Assembly: GCA_017303505.1 (NCBI GenBank)
Contig: JAFLCP010000019.1
Coordinates: 1 to 64,000, forward strand
Source of the DNA: Planctomycetota bacterium
Lineage (GTDB): Bacteria; Planctomycetota; Planctomycetia; Pirellulales; Pirellulaceae
Reading direction: 5' to 3'
Length of the DNA stretch: 64,000 nt
The position numbers and the translations under genes were made by a program. Of this stretch, positions 56,809 through 64,000 are shown piece after piece. The number at the start of each line of letters is the position of its first letter. Position 1 is the stretch's first letter. The notes under the pieces are model-generated. The model saw only the letters and a list, made by a program, of their open reading frames with translations. It was not told the DNA's origin and did no database searches.

Positions 56809-57354
56809 ATGTCCGACACGAATTTTCTTGACTCCAGTAATTCGCCCTTCAAAGCGTCGCTGGGGGGCCAAGCACAGGAAATTCGTCCCAAAGAACCGCA
56901 GGGAATTGGTGGTTGGTTGATTTTGGTCGCCATTGGTTTGGTGGTTTCGCCTATTCGTATCGCAGCTAGTCTGTTCTTGGTTTACGTTCCGATTTTTACC
57001 GACGGTACGTGGCAGGCTCTCACTTCGCCATCGTCTCCCAACTATAACGCGTTGTGGGCTCCGATTCTCATTTTTGAAATTGTGGCGAATATGGGTTTCG
57101 TGGTGGCCTACATAGGACTCGCGATACTATTCTTCATGAAATCGAGCTGGTTTCCGAAGATGTATATCACCTTTGCGTTGATCAATATCGCTTTTATCAT
57201 CGTCGATGCGTGGTTAGGTTCGATGGTTGTGGTTGATGAACCCATGTTTGATCCCACTACGACGAGAGAATTGTTGCGATCGGTTATCGCAACGGCAATT
57301 TGGGGACCATATCTGCTGATCTCGAAGCGAGCGAAGAATACTTTTGTGAATTAA
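56809..57354 (+). CDS. DUF2569-like membrane protein
   Basis: A 181-residue integral membrane protein (ATG 56809; the frame opens at 56791 with TTG). A polar N-terminus (about 1-30) is followed by GIGGWLILVAIGLVVSP, characteristic of DUF2569, and four hydrophobic helices (about 32-52, 75-105, 112-132 and 148-168). Its role is unknown. It stands alone on the plus strand, and a weak terminator and a minisatellite follow. Confidence 0.78.
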   Translation: MSDTNFLDSSNSPFKASLGGQAQEIRPKEPQGIGGWLILVAIGLVVSPIRIAASLFLVYVPIFTDGTWQALTSPSSPNYNALWAPILIFEIVANMGFVVAYIGLAILFFMKSSWFPKMYITFALINIAFIIVDAWLGSMVVVDEPMFDPTTTRELLRSVIATAIWGPYLLISKRAKNTFVN

Positions 57355-57386
57355 CTGAAAATCGTTTGAGCTTTACAGTTTTTTTG
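57353..57386 (+). terminator. Weak terminator after the DUF2569-like gene
   Basis: AACTG and CAGTT form a short stem (57353-57357 with 57376-57380) with an AAA/TTT extension and a bulge, followed by seven T. Confidence 0.35.
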
Positions 57387-57443
57387 CTCCCCTCGTCTTC
57401 CCTCGTAGCTCCTACTTCGTACTCAGCGCAGCGGTAATCGTCT

Positions 57444-57510
<67 letters not shown>

Positions 57511-57573
57511 CGCCCTCGAGTCGACGACGAGCAACCCAGTTAACCTGTGCGGTCGAGTGTCCCACACTGCTGG

Positions 57574-57999
57574 CTATTCTGTTTTCGCACCTTCCTCAAT
57601 CCATTTGCGAATCAATTCCAATTCCTGAGCATCGAAGACTTTTCCTTCACCACCCGGTGGCATTTGTTCCTGTTTGAGTCGCTTATAGAGTGGACTATCG
57701 ATCGCTTTTTGGGGAATCACAACCGGGCCGTTTTGGCTTCCCTTTTTAATACCTTCAGCAGTGGTCAAGGTTAGCCCCACAATGCGAACATCTTCGCTGT
57801 GGCATTTACTGCAGCGTTCCTTCAGTAACGGTAAAACCTGCTTCTTGAAATCGATAGGGGAAGGCGGCTCGGTCCCAAACGCTACACCCCCAAACGCGAC
57901 GATGCAGAATGCGACAACGCAGAATACTGCAGCATTCAGCAGTCTGTAGGAGGCTAGGGAGGTTAGTTGTTGGTGCGCCAAGATTCGCAGGTGCTTCAT
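57574..57999 (-). CDS. Minimal PSCyt1 c-type cytochrome domain protein
   Basis: A 141-residue secreted protein that is little more than one PSCyt1 domain. A long hydrophobic signal peptide (about 10-43) contains repeated VVAF/IVAF/GVAF units, from near-repeated codons in the DNA. The mature part has CSKCHSED (about residues 63-67), a VGLTLTTAEGI segment and LKQEQMPPGGEGK, the usual PSCyt1 pattern. Other members in this window are fused to large domains; this one is stand-alone and may serve as a small electron carrier. It lies beside the minisatellite. Confidence 0.85.
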   Translation of the reverse strand: MKHLRILAHQQLTSLASYRLLNAAVFCVVAFCIVAFGGVAFGTEPPSPIDFKKQVLPLLKERCSKCHSEDVRIVGLTLTTAEGIKKGSQNGPVVIPQKAIDSPLYKRLKQEQMPPGGEGKVFDAQELELIRKWIEEGAKTE

Positions 58000-58080
58000 G
58001 GATTTTCAAAACGTTGGATCGGTTTTGGTGTTTGGAGATTCTTCAGTGGTTGCCAAGGACGTGAAAGTTCCGATCGTACT

Positions 58081-58986
58081 TTAGACATTCAGATTTTGCG
58101 ATACGATTTCACCCGTAGGAGTCACGGTGATTTCTAAGTCACCAAAGGCGGTTCCGAAATTGCGAGTTCGCAAGTCGCGACAGCGGATTACATGGCTGCC
58201 ATCGTCCTTGAGATCGTCTGAGACAACGTGGTAACCAATGGATAGTTGGCGCATGGTTTGGAAGTAAGTTGAGGATGCGAGCGTCGCTTGCCATTGTTCA
58301 TCGAGGATCGCGATGTTCTCTTCTTTGATGACGGTTCCCGTCAATGCACTGAAATTGATAAGTTGAGCCAGCGAAGGATCGAGCCTGCGGTAACCCATTA
58401 ATTGCCAGGGAAGAAAGGCACTTGGAATCAGGGATTCTAACTGCAGACCTATCTTTTGAATCGCGCGTTTTCGCAACCAACCTTTCCAGGCAAAGTACGA
58501 CATCAGCAACACAAGATAAACGACAGTCTGCCAAATCGAAGGTCCCGATACAGTGGTAAACGACCAAGCGAGTACGGTCAGCATCAATGCGGTTAAAACG
58601 ATTGTGCCTACATCGATAAAGAAGATCCATTCCAAACATATGCGTCGCTGAGAAAACGGAAAACCAAGCTTTACACCAAAGGTATTTGTGTAATCGAGCA
58701 ACGAATGGAACAACATCCCCCCACTGATACCGAAGATCGCGTAGGCAATTTCAGATTGAATCGCTAAACAGATAAATCCCGCAATGGCAACGGTTAGCAT
58801 AGCGCCAAGGCTATGAGTGAATGTCTGGTGCCAAGTGAGAAAACACTTCTTACCAAAGATCCGGCTGAAGGCATCGAGGTCTGGAAGGACGGACCCCAGT
58901 ATGAAGCCCGCACTCGCAGCTGGGGCTGTGATTAAACAAGGGCCAGCTACGGCAACTCCCATCAAGGCATGGGTTACGATATCCAT
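58081..58986 (-). CDS. YdjM-like membrane-bound metal-dependent hydrolase
   Basis: A 301-residue protein of the YdjM (inner-membrane LexA-regulated) family. The N-terminal MDIVTHALMGVA and later TWHQTFTHSLG, with LGSVLPDLDAF, provide the His and Asp residues seen in this family as possible metal ligands. About five hydrophobic segments lie between residues 10 and 190. The C-terminal ~90 residues are soluble and beta-rich. The function of the family is poorly known. No LexA box is evident upstream. It is alone, next to an anchored unknown. Confidence 0.82.
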   Translation of the reverse strand: MDIVTHALMGVAVAGPCLITAPAASAGFILGSVLPDLDAFSRIFGKKCFLTWHQTFTHSLGAMLTVAIAGFICLAIQSEIAYAIFGISGGMLFHSLLDYTNTFGVKLGFPFSQRRICLEWIFFIDVGTIVLTALMLTVLAWSFTTVSGPSIWQTVVYLVLLMSYFAWKGWLRKRAIQKIGLQLESLIPSAFLPWQLMGYRRLDPSLAQLINFSALTGTVIKEENIAILDEQWQATLASSTYFQTMRQLSIGYHVVSDDLKDDGSHVIRCRDLRTRNFGTAFGDLEITVTPTGEIVSQNLNV

Positions 58987-59045
58987 ACGTTTGTCCTGAT
59001 TGGGATTGCCTAGGCGAACCTCGTTCAGACTTTTTTTATGCAGCC

Positions 59046-60497
59046 TTACTTTGTCAGTTTGATCGAGACTGTATCGATTTCCTGTCCATTGAAGTAGTTG
59101 TAACTCAGCTCACACTTACCTTCTTCGCATTTGTATTGCACAGCTTCACCGGTCCAAAGATTGTTAGGTAGCGTTGGCAGCGTGTTGTCGATGACTTGCG
59201 TTAGATCGTTCGGGAAATATCCTTCTTGAGCATAGTAGCGGTCCAACCTTAACGCGATTCGCGAGAGTAAGAGCTGATGCCGATAACGAAACGCGTAACG
59301 GCGTAACGACTCGACCGCGGGATAAAAAGATGCGATCGCTTCCTCGCGGTTCTGATCAATGTATTCACTGGTCGATTGGGTGGCCTTTGTCCAGGAGGCC
59401 GTTGCTTCCGGGCCTGGCTCGTCGACAAGCTTCGCAAGTTCGCCTGTATTGTTCAGCAGCCATAATTGCTGAGCCATTACGTGAGGCTGATACGCCAATG
59501 ATGTCCAACGATTGACTCGACTATGTGCGATTCTTGAAATCGTACCGTCAACGTGGAGGTCAACCATCGATAGTAGGTTTTCGCGATTCAAGGGATGGGC
59601 AATGTTCTCTAGGCTTGTGAAGCACATCGCTGCTTCGGATATAAGACAATCTTTTAGCCTAAACTCACTTTCGACTTTCTGCAGAAGAGCGTCTGTTGCA
59701 AGAAACTGTTCCTCGGAAAGATCGGTCATTTGCATGACCTGGAGAAGATTCTCAAGGGCTTCTTCTCCTGTCCGAATACGTACTAATTGACAAACTAAAA
59801 ACGAGTCTTTCGCCAGGCACTCTGAACTCTCCAAAATATCAATAGTGCTTTCGAACGCGGCTTGAGCGTCTTGGTCTTCAGCGGCCAGTATGAATTTGGC
59901 GCGATAGATCGGGAGAAGTTGATTTAGACCGTCGATGTGCGGAAGAAGAATTCCCATGGGGGAGGGTGTTTCCGTGTCATAAATGAATCGACAGGCGGAC
60001 AATGGTTTGAGTGCGTCAATTCTGGCAACAATTGCTTCATTGCGTTCGATGTATTTACGAAGGGAGTTTTTTTGGGCTTTGCTTAGTTTGGGGCTGGATG
60101 AAACGACAGGGGCCGGTTCAGCGGTTTGCGGGTTTTCCTCGCTACTCGTCATCATCTGCATTTGAGAGTCCGAATTGTATGCGGGCTCTAAAAGTTCATT
60201 TGGAATCGGCACCACCTTCTTTAGCTCTTTGCTCAACTGCTTTGCGAGTTCGATGCCTGCCGGATCGGATACTGCGAGATCCGAAAATCGAACAGGCGTC
60301 CCTTGCGCAGCGGCAGTCTTAAGACGTTCTTCGAGGGCCGATTTGTTTCTCCAATAATCGGGCCGCCAGTAAGGGAAAACGACAATCACGATGCTTGCCA
60401 CAACTGCCAATGCAAGCAGTGAGCTTATACCCAAAACGAATCGAGGTCGCTGACTCAATTGCATGGTGAACTCCGAGGACTTTGGGTTATCAGGCAT
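59046..60497 (-). CDS. Membrane-anchored unknown protein, 483 aa
   Basis: I do not recognise this protein. One N-terminal membrane anchor (about residues 20-46) is followed by a large extracytoplasmic part, mostly helical, with a Pro/Ser/Glu-rich linker (about 110-140) and a C-terminal region with YYAQEGYFPNDLTQVID (about 425-441), a segment often seen at the end of pseudopilin-like or planctomycete secreted proteins. It ends with a Cys pair (KCEEGKCEL). ATG at 60497 and ATG at 60464 (residue 12) are both possible starts. There is no functional clue from neighbours. Confidence 0.7.
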   Translation of the reverse strand: MPDNPKSSEFTMQLSQRPRFVLGISSLLALAVVASIVIVVFPYWRPDYWRNKSALEERLKTAAAQGTPVRFSDLAVSDPAGIELAKQLSKELKKVVPIPNELLEPAYNSDSQMQMMTSSEENPQTAEPAPVVSSSPKLSKAQKNSLRKYIERNEAIVARIDALKPLSACRFIYDTETPSPMGILLPHIDGLNQLLPIYRAKFILAAEDQDAQAAFESTIDILESSECLAKDSFLVCQLVRIRTGEEALENLLQVMQMTDLSEEQFLATDALLQKVESEFRLKDCLISEAAMCFTSLENIAHPLNRENLLSMVDLHVDGTISRIAHSRVNRWTSLAYQPHVMAQQLWLLNNTGELAKLVDEPGPEATASWTKATQSTSEYIDQNREEAIASFYPAVESLRRYAFRYRHQLLLSRIALRLDRYYAQEGYFPNDLTQVIDNTLPTLPNNLWTGEAVQYKCEEGKCELSYNYFNGQEIDTVSIKLTK

Positions 60498-60883
60498 CAG
60501 TAAAGTAGAAATGACGATTCAGGGCAGGTTCACTCTAATTCTATGGGGTAGTTCGCGCAGCTTAAAGAAAATAATGGGCGAATTGAGCTCGCAATTTTCC
60601 GTCCAAAGAGTTTACCGACCGTTGAAGGCCTAGCCGGTCCTTACTGTGGGCTCGCAAGCGGGATGCCGTCTGCGAATCACGTCTGGGGTTCGTTTGACCC
60701 GTAGCTGGAACGCAGCGGAGACTAGGTACCGGTAGTGAAAGGCGCTGCCCTGAATACGTTCTCAAAAAAGAAGTGTAGGATAAAAAGGGTTAGATCCCTG
60801 GTTACATATCGACTAGCATACTCTGGTTGAAGTTCTGTGTCGCGCGGGCGACGAAAAGGTCGGGTATTGTGAGGTACGCCATT
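60498..60883. other. Spacer, no clear gene
   Basis: About 386 bases between divergent genes. A short open frame on the minus strand (60562-60765) looks protein-like but has no ribosome site and no recognisable domain. A small hairpin (60581-60596) is present. Nothing firm can be supported. Confidence 0.4.
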
Positions 60884-61444
60884 ATGAGCGCCATCGCCAA
60901 GCTTAGTGGAAAGGACTTCGACCGAATGGCTCTGCGAGGAGCATTTGTTGACCTGGAGCCTATGAAGGTGGAGCTGATTTATGGAGAACTTCGCTTTGCG
61001 AATCCTGCAGGTCCGGTCCATGAAGCCGAAATACAGTTTTTGATGGAGTGGTCCATCTTAAACTCAGATGCTCAAGAGGTGATGGTTCGAGTGCAATCCA
61101 GTATCGATTGTGGCGACCATCGTCCTGAGCCCGATCTTGTTTGGTCGCGCAGAATGACGACCAAGCGAATTCGTCCAACACACACAGATGTCTTACTATT
61201 GATCGAGGTCGCTGATTCCAGCACAGAACAGGATTTGGGGGAAAAGGCGAAGCTCTATGCCGAACACCACATTCCTGAGTATTGGGTTGTGGATGTGAAG
61301 GCGGAACAAGTCCACGTTCATAGGACGCCGAACCAAGGACGCTATCAATCGATCCAATCTATAGGCAAGTCTGCTTTCATCAGCCCACTTTGCCAATCAA
61401 CTACAACGTTGTCGCTGGCAACGTTATTCGATCTCGATTCATAA
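60884..61444 (+). CDS. Uma2-family (PD-(D/E)XK nuclease-like) protein
   Basis: A 186-residue protein of the Uma2/DUF820 family, with a PD-(D/E)XK nuclease-like fold. The EPDLVW segment (about residues 83-88), the LLLIEVADSS segment (about 103-112) and the following AKLYAEHHIPEYWVVD (about 121-136) match the Asp/Glu/Lys pattern. The frame opens at 60827, but ATG 60884 has GAGG upstream and is preferred. The family is abundant in cyanobacteria and planctomycetes; its natural target is unknown, and a role in restriction or stress is only proposed. Confidence 0.82.
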   Translation: MSAIAKLSGKDFDRMALRGAFVDLEPMKVELIYGELRFANPAGPVHEAEIQFLMEWSILNSDAQEVMVRVQSSIDCGDHRPEPDLVWSRRMTTKRIRPTHTDVLLLIEVADSSTEQDLGEKAKLYAEHHIPEYWVVDVKAEQVHVHRTPNQGRYQSIQSIGKSAFISPLCQSTTTLSLATLFDLDS

Positions 61445-61528
61445 CAGATAGTCGCGCCCCGTGTAGATATCGCAGCGCTGTGTGGATGTATTGAATTAGT
61501 CCAAGTTTGGTTTGTTTCAGAAGCCGAA

Positions 61529-62260
61529 CTAAATCTCAGCGCGGCAACATATGTCCTCGCGCCCGTGCCACTCGTGCTGGACGTTTCGCATCAAGAGGGC
61601 GCAGTCGAAATGAATCGAGCCTGTCGGGAATCGATTCTTATCGTCGAAAAAACTTGACTCCATTCGTTCTATAGCGAGCGGTTCCACTTGCCATGTACTG
61701 CAACGCAATTCAAGTCCATCAAATCGTCTGGAATCGTGCGTAGCCGAATAACCGAGCGAACCTTTGGCAAAAAAGTCAGAAGCTTCGGTCAAGCTTGAAA
61801 ACAAGTTGGTTTCAACGAAATCTTGTACATGCCCCGACACATGAATTCGCGTGGAATTGTCGTAGCTGTTGACGTTGACGGATAAATGCGAATCGCTTTC
61901 CTGGACCTTAAATGTTGCGTAATGATGTTCGCCTGGAAACAGGGTTCCACCTGCGAACGAATTCAAAAGTGAACTCGAATCACGTCGAGGAATGTAAACG
62001 CCCGAACGAGTTTGACCTTGGGCATCCCATTCCACCGCAATTCGGTGCGCGGCATTTTCAGAGTGGATACCCCACGGGAACGGCCAGAGCTTAGGACGTA
62101 CATTTTTGAGTCGGATCAAACAGATTCCTGCGATTGCAAATCCGCGCACCAACTGAGGTCGAAAAGGTTTGGGCAATACGCGCGCAACAACTTCAGGGTC
62201 AACGCGATAGTTGGCTAAAATCCGGCGTTCGATGACACCTTGAATGACGGGAATTCGCAT
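61529..62260 (-). CDS. DUF2071 (YqjF-like) protein
   Basis: A 243-residue cytoplasmic protein of the DUF2071 family. The N-terminal RRILANYRVDPEVVARVLP and the PRRDSSSLLNSFAGGTLFP segment (about 90-108) are typical. There is no signal peptide or membrane helix. Its function is unknown; related proteins are predicted beta-barrel ligand binders. It is convergent with the Uma2 gene, and a repeat cluster follows its start. Confidence 0.78.
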   Translation of the reverse strand: MRIPVIQGVIERRILANYRVDPEVVARVLPKPFRPQLVRGFAIAGICLIRLKNVRPKLWPFPWGIHSENAAHRIAVEWDAQGQTRSGVYIPRRDSSSLLNSFAGGTLFPGEHHYATFKVQESDSHLSVNVNSYDNSTRIHVSGHVQDFVETNLFSSLTEASDFFAKGSLGYSATHDSRRFDGLELRCSTWQVEPLAIERMESSFFDDKNRFPTGSIHFDCALLMRNVQHEWHGREDICCRAEI

Positions 62261-62889
62261 AAGTTACCCATGTGATGCGCGTATGTTCTGACGCAGCTCA
62301 TATCTTTACAGTCTCGAACCGCAGTCGGCAGTGGTCGTTCATCGAAAAAGAGGGGAAAACAAATGGATTTCTTTCTCCTCGTCGCCTCGTTCCCATGGAC
62401 TCTGCCTGGGAACTCGCTGCCTGAGAGGCTCCCGCCTCGCCTTACTCCAGAGTCTCTCGATCCAGCGTTTGATTTTCGTTTATGTGTTTTGGAACTCGGC
62501 TGGCATAGGCACTGCACGCGAGACAAGAACAATACTCTCCTCGTTCCCATGGGCTCTGCCCTGTTTATCCTACACATTCTCTAGTGCATCAAAATCATCG
62601 CATAAAGCCACACGATGGTTTACCGGCATCTGGGCGCAGCGGAGGATGACGAGGCGGGAGCCTCTCGTGCTCCTCGTTACCAGGCAGAGCCTGGTAACGA
62701 GGAGCATGGAAATTCAGTTATCACGGCTTTTGCTTGCGACGGCCCCCCGATTCTGTTAAGGTAAAGGCTGGACGTTTGTTTCCAACCCCACCTCAGATTT
62801 CCCCACAGCTCGAACTAATTTCTTCTCACCGCAACGGGTTATTTGCCGCGATTCATCAAGGCGAATTCTCGCCGGTCGCGAGTTCCGAT
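62261..62889. repeat. Gene-free region with palindromic repeat cluster
   Basis: About 630 bases without a supported gene. A perfect 17-base hairpin (TGCTCCTCGTTACCAGGC arm at 62668-62685, complement 62689-62706) with a three-base loop is the strongest. A 16-base inverted pair (GAGAGGCTCCCGCCTC at 62423-62438 and its complement at 62651-62666) brackets about 210 bases. A CTCCTCGTTCCCATGG-like copy lies at about 62537, and a degenerate GTTCCCA and TGGGAAC hairpin at about 62389-62413. The pattern is that of a REP- or MITE-like family. Confidence 0.75.
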
Positions 62890-64000
62890 ATGTATCGTAT
62901 TTGGTTTCCAATTATTTGCGCGTTGGCCGCCGTCGGACTATGGTCTCGACCTGGTCTCTCGCAAACCGATTCGCGCGAAGGCCTCCAGTTCTTTGAACAG
63001 AAAATTCGCCCGTTGTTGGTTACGCACTGTTTCGAATGCCATTCAACAACCACTGAAACCAATGGCGGATTGGTTCTTGATTCAAAAGATGGGATTGTAC
63101 GCGGCGGCGATCATGGCTCCGCCGTCAACCTGGAAAACTTAGAAGCAAGCCTGTTACTGACGGCAATTCACTACAGCGATCCCGAATTTGAAATGCCCCC
63201 CAAAGGCAAGTTGGGTGAACGCGAAATCGCCCTCTTCGAACAATGGGTCAAAATGGGAGTCCCCTACCCTGCCGTAGAGGTGAAGCTCACCGAAAAACCC
63301 AAGATCGACATCGAAGCGGGTAAGCAACATTGGGCCTTCCGCGATTTTACCACGCAACCGCTTCCACAATTCACCGTTGCGAATCCACAAGATTCAGCTT
63401 CAACCGAGTCAACCACATGGCCTGCACGTAGACACGACGCTTTCATTTTGACGCAACAACAAGCCAATGGTATGCAGCCTAACACGGCTGCTGATAAACG
63501 AACGTTGTATCGGCGTGCCAAGTTGGATTTGATCGGGCTACCCGCAACGTACGAAGAACTCGAAGCTTTCGTCAATAATTCGAGTCCTGATGCGTTTGAA
63601 AAAGCGATTGAAGCTTGGCTTGCTACACCGCAATATGGTGAACGTTGGTCCCGAGCTTGGCTCGAATTAGTCCGTTATTGCGATGTCCCTGAGCAATGGG
63701 CCGAAGTTCATCATACATTCCGCTATCGGGATTGGGTTTTGAATGCACTCAATGAAGATATGCCCTATGATCGATTTGTGCGAATGCAATTAGCTGCGGA
63801 CCAAATCGAAGACGCGCGCGATGAAGATCTGGCGGCTTTAGGTTTCATCGGTTTGAGCCCCACGTATTGGAAAGAATTGCAACTTCCAGCCGAAATCATT
63901 AAGAGCATCGTTTCCGATGAATACGAAGAACGCATCTATAGTTGGTCGAGCACTTTCTTAGGTGTGAATGTATCTTGCGCTCGATGTCACGACCATAAAA
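62890..64000 (+). CDS. PSCyt1-DUF1549 protein, 5' part
   Basis: The start of a large secreted planctomycete protein that runs past the window end. ATG 62890 begins a signal peptide (about 1-26). The PSCyt1 domain has CFECH (about residues 50-54), a GGDHGS segment and MPPKGKL. The DUF1549 domain follows from about residue 175 (segment NTAADKRTLYRRAKLDLIGLP) and reaches the second heme motif CARCHDHK at the last bases. The rest, probably DUF1553, is outside. It is on the plus strand, unlike the other PSD1 gene here. Confidence 0.88.
   Translation, partial: MYRIWFPIICALAAVGLWSRPGLSQTDSREGLQFFEQKIRPLLVTHCFECHSTTTETNGGLVLDSKDGIVRGGDHGSAVNLENLEASLLLTAIHYSDPEFEMPPKGKLGEREIALFEQWVKMGVPYPAVEVKLTEKPKIDIEAGKQHWAFRDFTTQPLPQFTVANPQDSASTESTTWPARRHDAFILTQQQANGMQPNTAADKRTLYRRAKLDLIGLPATYEELEAFVNNSSPDAFEKAIEAWLATPQYGERWSRAWLELVRYCDVPEQWAEVHHTFRYRDWVLNALNEDMPYDRFVRMQLAADQIEDARDEDLAALGFIGLSPTYWKELQLPAEIIKSIVSDEYEERIYSWSSTFLGVNVSCARCHDHK

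Noticed and set aside
60562..60765. 67-residue minus-strand ORF
   Set aside because: No ribosome site, no domain and no conserved neighbour; it could be a decayed fragment, but this cannot be supported from the sequence alone.
62331..62759. 142-residue plus-strand ORF in the palindrome cluster
   Set aside because: The frame is composed largely of repeat arms and has no recognisable domain; it is best explained by the repeat.

Overview
The window looks like chromosomal DNA of a planctomycete, most likely a Pirellulales/Rhodopirellula-like marine or freshwater lineage. The evidence is a set of protein families largely confined to the PVC group: planctomycete cytochrome C (PSCyt1) domains joined to DUF1549/DUF1553, DUF1501 proteins, PVC-type CxxCH dehydrogenase-like proteins, a DUF1080-like module, a sulfatase, and LEPR-XLL-type N-termini on secreted proteins. 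No rRNA, tRNA, CRISPR array, insertion sequence or phage gene was recognised. Several intergenic stretches carry palindromic or direct repeats.

Layout. 1-3.2 kb: a small unknown protein, then a tightly overlapping operon of shikimate kinase (aroK), a prepilin-peptidase-like membrane protease without the usual zinc cysteines, and an unknown protein. 3.3-6.0 kb: a large GH63/MGH1-like glycoside hydrolase, followed by a repeat-rich spacer. 6.5-11.4 kb: a LigD-phosphoesterase-like small protein, an octaheme cytochrome with HEAT and TPR repeats, an aldo/keto reductase and a sugar isomerase/epimerase-like protein. 11.5-20.1 kb (minus strand): an unknown protein with a CDCPLC motif, then a type I Wadjet plasmid-defence operon jetA-jetB-jetC-jetD. 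In this operon jetD is interrupted by two in-frame TAG codons while its frame and sequence remain otherwise intact. 20.2-24.4 kb: a TfoX C-terminal-domain protein and a 1293-residue membrane coiled-coil protein with a serine-rich tail. 24.5-27.7 kb: a probable phosphonate-catabolism cluster (PhnZ-like HD oxygenase, MFS-like transporter, zinc alcohol dehydrogenase). 27.7-34.6 kb: a secreted unknown, a PVC heme-binding dehydrogenase-like protein, a GDPD-like phosphodiesterase and a PilZ protein.

34.9-47.5 kb (all minus strand): an apparent operon of a GntR/FadR regulator, a PSCyt1-DUF1549-DUF1553 protein, a DUF1501 protein, a 1914-residue fusion protein (FG-GAP repeats, propeller, heme domain, DUF1080-like module) and a sulfatase. 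A perfect 15-bp inverted repeat lies just upstream of the regulator and looks like its own operator. This cluster probably handles a sulfated polysaccharide or a related sugar polymer. 47.6-53.4 kb: two tandem paralogous subtilisin-like proteases with Calx-beta domains. 53.6-58 kb: two further PSCyt1 proteins, one with WD40 repeats, and a DUF2569 membrane protein beside a hexanucleotide minisatellite. 58-64 kb: a YdjM-like membrane protein, an unknown anchored protein, a Uma2-family nuclease-like protein, a DUF2071 protein, a palindromic repeat cluster and the 5' part of another PSCyt1-DUF1549 gene running off the window.

The strongest candidates for a second look are the doubly amber-interrupted jetD in an otherwise complete Wadjet operon, the GntR operator with its catabolic operon, and the compact phosphonate cluster. 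Several start codons listed here (TTG or GTG) were chosen from Shine-Dalgarno position, overlap with the upstream stop and expected family length. All functions are inferred from sequence reading alone; no database search was run.
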